64,000 nucleotides of DNA. It comes from Centrapalus pauciflorus. Taxonomy: Eukaryota > Streptophyta > Magnoliopsida > Asterales > Asteraceae. The position numbers and the translations under genes were made by a program. The stretch covers positions 62,001-126,000 of the forward strand of contig JAANYP010001790.1 of the NCBI GenBank assembly GCA_020465985.1, written 5' to 3'. Below, piece after piece: positions 53,978-63,779 of the stretch. How positions within the stretch are numbered: the first letter of the stretch is position 1; every line of letters starts with the position of its first letter. The notes beneath the pieces were generated by a model. It ran no database searches, was not told the DNA's origin, and saw only the letters and a program-made list of their open reading frames with translations.

Positions 53978-55254
53978 TATGATTCTAGAAGAAGCTCACC
54001 AGCCAAAGTTTTCAATTCACCCTGGAAGTACAAAAATGTACAATGACTTGAAGTCCGATTTCTGGTGGCCAGGGTTGAAAAGAGATGTTGGACAATATGT
54101 TGTAGAAATGCTGAACATGCAGATTAGTGAAAGCTGAACACCAACAACCCTATGGTAGTGTGCAACCTATTTTGATCCCAGAATGGAAGTGGGACCATAT
54201 TACTATGGACTTCATAACCAAGCTACCCAAAACTCATCGTCAAGATGATTCCATCTGGGTCATTGTTGATCGATTAACCAAATCCGCTCACTTCATACCC
54301 ATCAGAGAAACCTACTCTCTGGATCGTCTGACCCAAATCTACATGAATGAAATCGTCACAAGACATGGTGTGCCTAAGTCTATTGTTTCTGACAGAGACA
54401 ATAGATTCACTTCAAACTTTTGGGCTACTCTACAAGATGGTCTTGGTACTCGTATCGCTATGAGTACTGCTTATAGACCCCAATCTGATGGACAAAGTGA
54501 AAGGACGATTTTAACCTTGGAAGACATGTTGAGATTGTGTGTCATGGATTTGGGAGGTAACTGGGACGATCACCTTCCCTTAGCAAAGTTTTCATACAAC
54601 AATAGTTACCATTCAACCATCAAAATGGCACCGTTAGAGTTTTTGTAAGGAAGAAAATGTAGGACTCCAACATGTTGGAGGGAAACAGAAGAAACTCCTA
54701 TCGTCGGGACAGCTTTGCTGCAAGAAACAAATGAGAAGATTCAGCTCATCCGTCAATACATGAAAACAACACAGGATCGACAAAAGAACTATCACGATCG
54801 CCGCCACAAAGCTATCGAGTTTCAGAAAGATGATTGTGTGTACTTGAAGGTGTCTCCGATGAAAGGTGTCACCAGATTTGTAGAGCGAGGAAAACTATCT
54901 CCTCGATTTGTAGGACCCTTTCGTATATTTGAAAAAGTTGGGAAACAGTCCTACCGCCTGGACTTACTAGAAGAACTATCAAGAGTTCACCCAGTCTTTC
55001 ACGTGGGTTACTCAAGGAAGAGTCTGGTGCCCGAGAGGGAACCATGGACTGATCACTCAAAGATACAAGTTGACGAACGACTAAGGTTTGTTGATGAGCC
55101 GAAGTGCATACTTGGGACCAAAGTCAAGAAACTCCGAAACAAAGAAATCAAAATGGTGCTGGTCAAATGGAAGTATCACAGGGGAGCTAACCACACTTGG
55201 GAGTCTGAAGTGGACACGAAGACTAGGTACCAAAGTTTGTTTAGCGCAGCATGA
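53978..55254 (+). pseudogene. Gypsy integrase and chromodomain
   Basis: The HHCC region is remnant (HQPKFSIHPGS to about 54120, final CLTC lost to a shift). The catalytic core has the first Asp in WDHITMDFITKLPKTH (about 54200-54245), the second in SIVSDRDNRFTSNFW (about 54379-54425) and the Glu in QSDGQSERTI (about 54481-54510). A stop at 54646-54648 and a shift separate this from 54715-55254, which carries the GPFRIFEKVG module and a chromodomain core IKMVLVKWKYHRGANHTWES (about 55147-55205). The stop is TGA at 55252-55254. Confidence 0.88.
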
Positions 55255-55291
55255 CTTCGCTGATGAAGTATAAGCGTGGCGAAGCCCAAGC

Positions 55292-55376
55292 TGTAACAAC
55301 CCTACTTTTTATGCTCATGTAATTTACAATTTAAAGACTTAGTTGATGTATTAATGGAATTTTTAATTTGGTTAAG
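55292..55376 (+). repeat. 3' LTR of the plus-strand gypsy, first 85 bp only
   Basis: TGTAACAACCCTACTTTTTA and the following 65 bases match the start of 46734-48582. It is then cut by the next LTR-like sequence at 55377. Confidence 0.85.
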
Positions 55377-55624
55377 TGTCAAGACCTCCTCTTACGGGGC
55401 AGTCCTGAATGACTAGGTCCCAAGGAGCAATACAACATCAATCACAACTAAGATAGAATTAATAAAATGCGGAATTAAGGCATTACAGAAATTAAGATTA
55501 TTTTACAATATGTTTAAAACAAGACTATTAAAGTTTAAAAGTAAACTATAAAGGGCACAAGGACACTAATCTAGTACATAATCACAATGCATGTCACTGC
55601 TTCTACCCAAACCACCACCATAAT
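55377..55624 (+). repeat. Partial LTR-like sequence of another element
   Basis: It begins TGTCAAGACCTCCTCTTACG directly inside the gypsy LTR and runs 248 bp to the copia LTR at 55625. TGTCAAGACC is an LTR-like start, but no partner copy is in the window. Confidence 0.45.
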
Positions 55625-56281
55625 TGTTGGTACACCCTGTGTGACGATAGCAGTCTAAGTCGTATTAGCATTTTGTCTAAGTCAGGTTACAAAGTATTGA
55701 ATACTAACTAGTGTTTGATATATGTGTTTATATGTGTTTGATAGTTATTGATTGTATGTTTGAACTTGATGTAATGTATTACAAGAAGTTCAAACATAAA
55801 GTCCAAAGATTGATTCAAACATAAGTTAAACATATGTTCAAATAGAAGTTTGACTTGTAAAATTCAAATTTAGAGCATATTTGAATTTACACATATGGCA
55901 GATTCGAAATTGGTACAAAGTCGAATGAGGCAGTTTCGAATTTGTCAAGGGGACAAATTCGAATGGGCCTTGGGCCTGTTTCGAGTTTGGCCCATGACAA
56001 ACTCGATTGAGCGTCTATAATTAGGGATTAACTCGAATCATTAGCAGACTTTTGCAGAATTCGTGTGAGCAATTAGCAAAAGGCGATCTCGAGTTTATCA
56101 GCTGATATTGTGTTCGTTCGGAGAGAATCATCACGTAGGTTCGTTCATGGTCGATCGTACAACGTTGTGGTAGTCTCCGTGTTTCGTGTGAGTGTTATAT
56201 CCGTCAAGCCGCTAACGAGGATTCCACACTCGTTGGTGTGTGTCGCGTCTAGATAGATCTGTGTAGTTGCAAGACCTTACA
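55625..56281 (+). repeat. 5' LTR of copia 2A
   Basis: 657 bp from TGTTGGTACACCC to ACCTTACA, homologous to 59580-60224 throughout. TTCGAATTTG-type words are frequent at 55900-56100. Confidence 0.9.
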
Positions 56282-56283
56282 AG

Positions 56284-56296
56284 TGGTATCAGAGCC
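56284..56296 (+). other. tRNA-Met primer binding site of copia 2A
   Basis: TGGTATCAGAGCC, the standard initiator methionine tRNA complement, two bases after the LTR. Confidence 0.9.
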
Positions 56297-56916
56297 TACG
56301 GGGTGTTCTTCGTGTTCATAAAGATACATCCTAGGTTTCTTGACGCTTTTGGACGGTTAATCTCACGTGTTTTTGTGTTTTTCGAGCTTATCAAATTGGA
56401 ATCCGGGAAATACTTTGTTGTAGTTCACGTTTTTGATAAAAATCAATATTTTTACTTGTAAAAATATTGATTTAATCTGAAAAACGTGAAAAACTCGAGG
56501 TATTAGGCGTTTCTCGAATTTGCGGCGCTCGACTTTGTTAAGGAGAAATTAGGGTTTTGCTCATTTTCGAGTTTGACCAAAATACGCTCCTTTCGAGTTT
56601 CCTAAAAGTGGTTTCAATTTTGGCCATTTCGAGTTTACTTTAGGTTTCGACTTTGCACTAAAGTCGAATAGGGGGCTTCGAGTTTAACTGGGTTTCGAGT
56701 TTGTGTAGTTTTCGAATTTAACTGGAATTTCGACTTTAGAGACCTTCGACTTTGTCATCACTTTCGACTTTAATTGGATTTAAAAACTTAACTCGAATTT
56801 AATCCCAAATAGGTTTGAAATTAATTAGATTCGAATTTACCTAAATTCGAAAGAATTAATTTAAATTAATTTCGAATTAAATTAATTAAGTTTAGATTCA
56901 ATTATCTTTGAAACAA
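56297..56916 (+). promoter_or_regulatory. Leader with iterated TTCGAGTTT words (copia 2A)
   Basis: From about 56500 to 56870, TTCGAGTTT, TTCGACTTT and TTCGAATTT recur about 20 times with irregular spacing. A donor-like CCTAG|GTTTCTTG is at 56334/56335. The acceptor position before the ATG at 56917 reads TTTGAAAC, where 2B has TTTCAG, so it is lost here. Confidence 0.6.
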
Positions 56917-59579
56917 TGTCAAGTCTACAACGTTTTCTGGAGATGGATCGCGAGGTCGGAAAAGCAAATACTCCGCCAAAATTGATGAAACTTGAAGATT
57001 ATTACTAGTGGAAGGATCGGTTTGCCGACTTCGCGCGCTTTAACGATATGCGCATGTGGATTTGTATCGACGAAGGACACATTCCACCGACAGCTGAGAT
57101 CGAGGGACGACAAAATGTTGTTCCTTATTCTAAAATGAAGGATGATGACAAAAAGCTGTTTCGAAGCAGAGAACCGTGCATACGCTATCATAAGAATGGC
57201 GTTACCTCAGGACATACTACACACTTTCCGAAATCAGAAGACAGGGAAAGAGCTGTGGGAGGCATTGGAAAAAAGGTGTGAGGGTAACCCGAGGCTTAGA
57301 AGGAAACGTATGGAGATGCTCAAGCAGCAGTTTGCGATCTTCAAAGCATTGAAGGATGAAAAGCTGGAAGACACTATTACGCGTTTCTATCATCTGCTGA
57401 CTGAGTTAGACAGTCATGATATTGAGTATAGAGACACTGAGAAGAACAATAAGCTTCTGGATGCTTTACCGGCCAAATGGGCGATGTACGTGGCTTTGAT
57501 TAAGCATGATGAGGATAAATACTCTACTCTCACTCTAGAGAATGTTGTGGGAATGCTGAGGGCGTATCATTTTGAGTTATTAAAGGCAGAAACGGATTAC
57601 TAACAAGTTCAAATCCAACAATGTATTTCGGAAAATCAAAACCTTCAGTAGCAGCCGAATTGAAGACAGCTACAGCCTTCTTCTCGGGAGAAACATCGTC
57701 ACCGGCTGAGCCAGAAGACTCACAGAGTAGGGCTTTCTTAGGGTTTACTAGACCAGAAGAATGGTAGCATCAGGCTACACCGACATCTACATCTCAGGGA
57801 TATTCTAAGATGTCTATGAGCGCAAAATCGGCTAAAGACCATCTAAATCTGTTGGCTTCATTCGTGGCCGCCTACGGCAATTGTGTTCAAGGTAAAATCA
57901 ACGATCCTGCGCTATGGGATGAAGATTACGATCAGGTAGACCCTGACGACCTTGAAGAGATGGATCTACAATGGCAACTGGCCATGGTAACTCAGAGAGT
58001 TAAGAGGTTCATCAAACGGACGGGAAGAAATCTGAATATGAGTAAGAACAGGATTGGCTTCGATAAGTCCAAGGTAAAATGCTACAACTGTCAAGGGTTA
58101 GGACACTTCGCTAGAGAGTGTCAGAGACCGAAGGTAGGGAATTACCAAGAACATAATCAGAATCATGGACAGTATCAGAACCAATCACAACAGCGATATC
58201 TTCCGAGTACTTCAACCAGTCAAGCAAATATAGCTGGTCTGTTATCTAATGTCACATCAGACAGACAGCTAGACGACACTTATGACTGAAGTACACATCC
58301 AGAAACGAACGCTAGAGCCTTTATGGCTGAAGTGACTGAGACTGGATGTGAAGGGGCAGAGCAGATCACAGGGGACAGCAGTAAGAATGAAAGCAGTCCA
58401 ATGTGGGTAGAGAAGTCAGATGATCAGACACTCCTGGAGTTTGCCGCTCAGATGGCCAATGTGGAATCAGATCATACAAAGGTAAGTCTGAACTTTTCTC
58501 TTTTCCATGAATTGTGTGTTTTATGTGCTACTTCTAATGATAGGTTAAATTTAGTACTAGAATCACATCAAAACATATCTGCTCAAAATGAATCTTTAAA
58601 ATCAGATAATGCTAGCCTGATAGATATAAAGCAAGATCTTAGGGATAAGCTTAAGGCTGATGCACAAGATGTTATAGTTCTAAGGGACAAACTGAGGGAA
58701 CAGTGTGTTAGGTTAGAACTCATGTATGAACATGTTGAGGCATTAACCAAGGAGCTGAAAACCAAAGACATAGAGCTAGCTGAGTCTAAGGTGAAGGTAG
58801 CTGAGGCAAATAGTAAACTTGAAAAGTTTAGGATCTCAAGTCTTAACCTAGGGAAAATTTTAGATGCACAACGTCAATCTAAAAAGCCTGTAGGTCTAGG
58901 ATATCATGAGAGTCCTCCGCCTTTCAATGACAACTATGTACCTCAACCTCAGGAGAAAACTGAGAAATCAGTAGACTTAGAGGAAACACCGGAACCAGTG
59001 TCTGAACCTGTAAAGGAAAATGCAACTAAGGTGACTGATACTAATGTTAAGATTAAGAAAGTTAAATTTGTGCCATCCTCTAGTGATACACCTGTAGGAA
59101 AACACAAAATTTACTTTAATGATCAGGATGATGAACCAGTCACTATAGATGCACCAAAAGAACCAGACACTAGTGAGACACCTAAGTCAAAGGGCACACA
59201 CAAGAAGTCAATTGACAAAATGTCTTGCTTTAGATGTCACGAAAGGAGGCACGTTGCTTCTAGCTGTCCGTATAGGAAAGTAGACAGTACACCTAAGACA
59301 GGAAAGCCAGAACAAGTTAAACCTTCTACAAGTGTTGCAAGCACTAGTAGTTCTCAGAGTACCGAGAAAACTGTGCAAGTTACACCAAAAACGGCTGTGA
59401 AACAAATACCGGTGAAAGGTGGACCAGTGATTAGGACTAATTCACCAAATCGAGTCATTAATCAATCTAGGTCTGGACCACAACAACAATATAGGAGCAC
59501 AACACATAGCAGAGCTTACACTCCGGTTAGGTCTCACACTCCTGTTAGACATCAAACACCGGCTAGAGCTCAGGGATAT
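56917..59579 (+). pseudogene. Copia 2A Gag, degenerate and truncated by insertion
   Basis: Aligned by eye to the intact 2B gag, it has a TAG in place of Trp at 57007-57009, a frameshift near 57160, a stop at 57601-57603, a TAG at 57765-57767 and a TGA in place of Trp at 58287-58289. Both CCHC knuckles are present (CYNCQGLGHFAREC at about 58080-58120, and CFRCHERRHVASSC at about 59224-59265). The reading ends at the 2B LTR after residues ARAQG. Confidence 0.9.
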
Positions 59580-60224
59580 TGTTGGTACATCCTGTGTGAC
59601 GACAGCAGTCTAAGTGATCCTACATTGTGATTTTAGCAAGTGTGTGATATATATGTTTATATATGGTTGATATTTATTAGTGTTTGTATGTTTGAACTTG
59701 ATGTAACGTATTACAAGAAGTTCAAACATAAAGTACAAAGATAAATTCAATCATAAGTAATAACGTAAGGTTCAACACTTAGTTGTTTATGTAAAAGGCT
59801 AGATTCGAATTATATATGGGTTGACATTCGAATCTGTGATAGATTCGAATGTAACCATAGATTCGAAAGAAGGCTAGATTCGAGACTGTCAATATGGACA
59901 GACTCGAATGGGCCTTGGGCCAGATTCGAGGTTGGCCTACAACAGACTCGAATCAGGGTCTATAATTAGGGATAGACTCGAATCATTAAGTGACTTTAAG
60001 CAGAATTCGTGAGGAATTAAGCAAAAGGCGATCTCGAGTTTATCAACTAGGTGAGTGCCGTTTCGGAGAGAATTAGTTCGTAGGATCGTTCGTGTGTCGT
60101 TCGTTCAACGTCTAATAGTCTCCGTGTTCCGTTGGTTGAGAGTTGTCCGTCTAACCGTCAACGAGGATTCCGCACTCGTTCACGGATCCGCGTCAAGATA
60201 GATCTTGCAGTCGTAGACCTTACA
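59580..60224 (+). repeat. 5' LTR of copia 2B
   Basis: 645 bp from TGTTGGTACATCC to ACCTTACA. It is clearly diverged from the 2A LTR (55625-56281), so these are separate lineages and not one recent duplication. Confidence 0.92.
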
Positions 60225-60226
60225 AG

Positions 60227-60239
60227 TGGTATCAGAGCC
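60227..60239 (+). other. tRNA-Met primer binding site of copia 2B
   Basis: TGGTATCAGAGCC two bases after the LTR. Confidence 0.92.
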
Positions 60240-60899
60240 TACGGAGTGTTCTTGGTGTTCTTCGTGTTCATCAGATACATTCTAGGTTTCTTGACGCTAG
60301 TTGGACGGTTTTGCTCTCAAAAACGTGTTTCTGAGCTTAGCAAATTCATATTCGGGAAACACTTTGTTGTTTTTCACGTTTTTGATCGAAATCATTATTT
60401 TTCGTTTGAAAAATAGTGGTTTAATCTGTAAAACGTCAAAAAATCAACGTGTTAGCCGTTTTTCGAGTTTGCGGCGCTCGAATCTATAGGGGTAATTAGG
60501 GTTTCACTCTAGTCTCGAGTCTAACCTAAATACGCTCCTTTCGAGTCAATTTCAGAGAGTTTCGAGTCTACTTTGTTTCGAATCTGTTACTTCATTCGAA
60601 TTGGCTCTCGAGTCTGTGTTGTTTCGAGTTTATTTCGAGTCTGTTACTGTTTCGATTCTGTGCTTCGATTCTGCTGACATTCGAATCTGCTGAGCCTTCG
60701 AATCTAAGGACCATCGAATCTAAGGAGTTGTTCGAATCTGACATAATTTCGAATCTAATTGACTTTTAAGACTTAATCGAATTTAATCTCAACAGATTTA
60801 ATATTAATTAGTTTCGAATCTATCTGGATTCGAATAAGTTAGTCTAAATCAGTTTCGAATTAAATTAATTAAGGTCAAATTCAATTTGTTTCAGAAAAG
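60240..60899 (+). promoter_or_regulatory. Leader with iterated TTCGAATCTG words and acceptor-like site (copia 2B)
   Basis: From about 60465 to 60860, TTCGAATCT, TTCGAGTCT and TTCGATTCTG recur about 20 times. TTCAATTTGTTTCAG at 60880-60894 is a good splice acceptor five bases before ATG 60900. TTCTAG|GTTTCTTG at 60285/60286 is a possible donor, conserved with 2A. Confidence 0.6.
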
Positions 60900-63779
60900 A
60901 TGTCAAATCTTCAGAAATTCCTTGAGATGGATCACGAAGTTGGAAAGGCAAATGCACCGCCTAAGCTGATGAAAGTTGAGGACTATTACTGGTGGAAGGA
61001 CAGATTTACAGATCTTGTACGATTCAATGATATGCGCATGTGGGTGTGCATAGATGAAGGGTACATTCCGCCAGTATCTGAAGTTGAAGGCCGTCAAAAG
61101 GTCTTGTCATATCAGATGATGAAAGAGGATGACAAGAAACTATTTGAAGCTGAAAACAAAGCTTTCTCCATAATCCGTATGGCTTTACCTCAAGATATTT
61201 TACACACATTTCGGACTCAAAGGACGTCGAAGGAACTTTGGGAGTCTCTCCAGAAAAGGTGTGAAGGTAATCCTCGGGTGCGTAGAAAGCGTACAGAGCT
61301 GTTGACCCAACAGTTTGCGATTTTCAAGGCAATTAAGAATGAACAGTTGGATGATATTATCACAAGGTTCTATCATCTGATAACGGAACTTGAAAGTCAT
61401 GGAATTGAGTATTCGGACACTGACAAGAACAACAAGCTTCTTGATGCCCTACCAGCCAAATGGGCTATGTACGTGGCAATGATTAAGCTGAATGAGGACA
61501 AATATTATGCTCAATCACTTGATGACATTGTGGGAACGTTGAGGGCATATCACTTCGAGATGATTAAGGCTGAGACTGATTACGAGCAAGTCCAGAATCC
61601 GGCTATGTATTTTGGAAAGACATCTAAATCATCAGTGACAGCTGAACCGAAGAGTGCTACAGCGTTTTTCACCGGAGAAACGTCATCGCCACCAGAGTCC
61701 GAAGACTCACTGAATCGCGCGTTCTTAGGGTTAGGAAGATCGGAAGAACCGCAACCTCAAGTCCAACAGGCATCGACCAGTCAGAGCTATTCGAAGATGC
61801 CCATGAGCGCAAAGTCAGCGGAAGAGCATCTGAATCTACTTGCTTCGTTTGTGGCCGCTTATGGAAATTGTGTTCAAGGGAAGATCAATGATCCGGCTCT
61901 TTGGGATGAAGATTACGATCAGGTCGACCCTGATGACTTAGAGGAAATGGATCTTAAATGGCAACTGGCCATGGTGACCCAGAGGGTTAAAAGATTCATT
62001 AAGAGAACTGGAAGGAATTTGCAGATGAATAACAAGGGGATCGGGTTTGATAAGTCCAAGGTGAAATGCTATAACCGTCAAGGACTAGGACACTTCGCAA
62101 GGGAGTGTCAAAGACCGAAGGTAGAGACATACCAAGGACAGAGTCAGCATCAAGGACAGTACCAAAATCAGTCCCAACAAAGATACCTTCCGAGTTCCTC
62201 ATCTGGTCAAGCCAATCTAGCGGGTCTACTATCCAATGTCACTTCTGACAGACAGCTAGATGGTACCTATGACTGGAGTTCACATCCTGAGTCCAATGCT
62301 AGAGCTTTCATGGCTGAAGTTACTGAGAATGGTTGTGACGAAGACGAGCAGACCACACGGGACAGCAGTCCGATGTGGGTAGAGAAGGCGAATGATCAGA
62401 CCGTGCTGGAGTTTGCTGCTCAGATGGCCAACGTGGAATCTGATAACTCTAAGGTTAGTCTTTCTTATTCTCTATTTTCAGAATTATGTGCTTTGTGTGC
62501 TACTTCTAATGATAGGTTAAATCTAGTCTTAGAATCACACAAAACCATCTCTGCTCAAAATGAAAACTTAAAAATAGAAAACGCTAGCCTAAATGATATA
62601 AAGCAAGATTTAAAAGAAAAGCTTAAGGCTGATGCTCAAGACGTAATAGTTCTAAAAGACAAACTGAGTGAGCAGTGTGTTAGGATAGAGCTTATGTATG
62701 AGCACGTAGAGGCCTTGACCAAAAGTCTGAAGGACAAGGACATAGAGCTAGCCGAGACCAAGGTTAAGGTAGCAGAGGCAAATAGCAAGCTGGAAAAGTT
62801 TAGGAATTCGAGCCTAAACCTAGGAAAAGTCTTAGATGCCCAAAGACAGTCTAAGAAGCCTGTAGGTCTAGGTTTTCACGAAATTCCTCCACCATTCAAT
62901 GCGAACTATGTGCCTCAACCTCAGGAGAAAACTGACAAGTCAGTAGACTTAGAGGACCTACCTGAACCGACACCTGAGCCTACAGTTGATAATACACCTA
63001 AGGTGGTTGACTCAACCGTCAAGGTCAAGAAAGTGAAATTTGTGTCTTCCTCCAGTGAAACACCTGCAGGAAAACAGAAAATTTCATGGGCTGACCAGGT
63101 CGAAGAGACAGACACTGTAGATGTACCAAAGGCAGTAGACACTAGTGAGACACCTAGATCTAAGGGAACAACCAAAAAGTCCATGGATAAGATGTCTTGC
63201 TTTAGATGTCACGAGAAAGGGCATGTTGCTTCTCACTGTCCACTTAGGAAAGCAGATGTTACCCCTAAGACAGTGAACCCAACACCTGTTAAGCCCTCAC
63301 CCAGTGTGGCAAGCAGCAGTAGTTCTCAACCTACCGAGAAAACTGTGCAGGCCGCACCCAAACAAGTTGTGAAGAACACACCGGTTAAGGTTGGACCAAA
63401 GGAAGTGATTAGGACAAATTCACCGAATCGTGTCATTAATCAATCTAGGTCAGCACCACAACAAGTCTATAGGAGCACCACACCTAGCAGGTCACATACT
63501 CCAGTTAGGTCTCATACTCCAGTTAGACAATATGCACCGGTAAGAGCTCAAGGATCACAGTCAGAAATGGCATATAATAGGAATTATTCTAGAGCTCCAC
63601 AACAGCAAATGCCTACACCAAGGCAAAGAGTGAACTTAAATCACTCGGCACCACAACAGAATTCAGTTCAAAGGCCCAAGTCACCTGAACGGCGAGATGG
63701 GTACTTGAAAGAGTTCACGTATGTGGACGAGAATGGTATTACCAAGTCAGTCATGGCTTGGGTTCCCCGTGATAACTAA
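60900..63779 (+). CDS. Copia 2B Gag polyprotein, intact 959 codons
   Basis: Forms the particle and packages element RNA. It starts MSNLQKFLEMDHEVGKANAP. Residues about 15-230 are the copia Gag core (YYWWKDRF, ALPQDILHTF, FYHLITELES, LLDALPAKWAMYV). The first CCHC knuckle at residues about 390-403 reads CYNRQGLGHFAREC, with its second Cys changed to Arg. Residues about 540-650 are heptad-rich coiled coil. A second knuckle, intact, is at residues about 767-780 (CFRCHEKGHVASHC). The C-terminal 170 residues are Ser/Pro/Gln/Arg-rich and basic, with TPVRSHTPVR repeats. It ends at TAA 63777-63779. It is long for a copia Gag, in the manner of elements with a Gag extension. The one defect seen is the knuckle change, so the copy is recent. 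Confidence 0.9.
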   Translation: MSNLQKFLEMDHEVGKANAPPKLMKVEDYYWWKDRFTDLVRFNDMRMWVCIDEGYIPPVSEVEGRQKVLSYQMMKEDDKKLFEAENKAFSIIRMALPQDILHTFRTQRTSKELWESLQKRCEGNPRVRRKRTELLTQQFAIFKAIKNEQLDDIITRFYHLITELESHGIEYSDTDKNNKLLDALPAKWAMYVAMIKLNEDKYYAQSLDDIVGTLRAYHFEMIKAETDYEQVQNPAMYFGKTSKSSVTAEPKSATAFFTGETSSPPESEDSLNRAFLGLGRSEEPQPQVQQASTSQSYSKMPMSAKSAEEHLNLLASFVAAYGNCVQGKINDPALWDEDYDQVDPDDLEEMDLKWQLAMVTQRVKRFIKRTGRNLQMNNKGIGFDKSKVKCYNRQGLGHFARECQRPKVETYQGQSQHQGQYQNQSQQRYLPSSSSGQANLAGLLSNVTSDRQLDGTYDWSSHPESNARAFMAEVTENGCDEDEQTTRDSSPMWVEKANDQTVLEFAAQMANVESDNSKVSLSYSLFSELCALCATSNDRLNLVLESHKTISAQNENLKIENASLNDIKQDLKEKLKADAQDVIVLKDKLSEQCVRIELMYEHVEALTKSLKDKDIELAETKVKVAEANSKLEKFRNSSLNLGKVLDAQRQSKKPVGLGFHEIPPPFNANYVPQPQEKTDKSVDLEDLPEPTPEPTVDNTPKVVDSTVKVKKVKFVSSSSETPAGKQKISWADQVEETDTVDVPKAVDTSETPRSKGTTKKSMDKMSCFRCHEKGHVASHCPLRKADVTPKTVNPTPVKPSPSVASSSSSQPTEKTVQAAPKQVVKNTPVKVGPKEVIRTNSPNRVINQSRSAPQQVYRSTTPSRSHTPVRSHTPVRQYAPVRAQGSQSEMAYNRNYSRAPQQQMPTPRQRVNLNHSAPQQNSVQRPKSPERRDGYLKEFTYVDENGITKSVMAWVPRDN

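Larger units (their letters stand above)
46734..55376 (+). mobile_element. Ty3/gypsy chromovirus-type element, plus strand, decayed
   Basis: A full 5' LTR, primer site, gag, protease, deleted RT, RNase H, integrase with chromodomain, and the first 85 bp of the 3' LTR are present. It is interrupted in the integrase by a 2.46-kb insert (51514-53977), and its 3' LTR is cut by another LTR at 55377. Its 5' end cuts the minus-strand gypsy at 46733. Confidence 0.85.
55625..59579 (+). mobile_element. Copia element 2A (older copy), interrupted in gag
   Basis: The 5' LTR, primer site, leader and degenerate gag are present. The gag reading breaks at 59575-59579, where copia 2B begins. The rest of this element would lie beyond 2B, outside the window. 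Confidence 0.88.

Noticed and set aside
60227..60239. tRNA gene fragment
   Set aside because: TGGTATCAGAGCC is the retroelement primer site complementary to a tRNA end; no cloverleaf surrounds it. The same holds at 56284.
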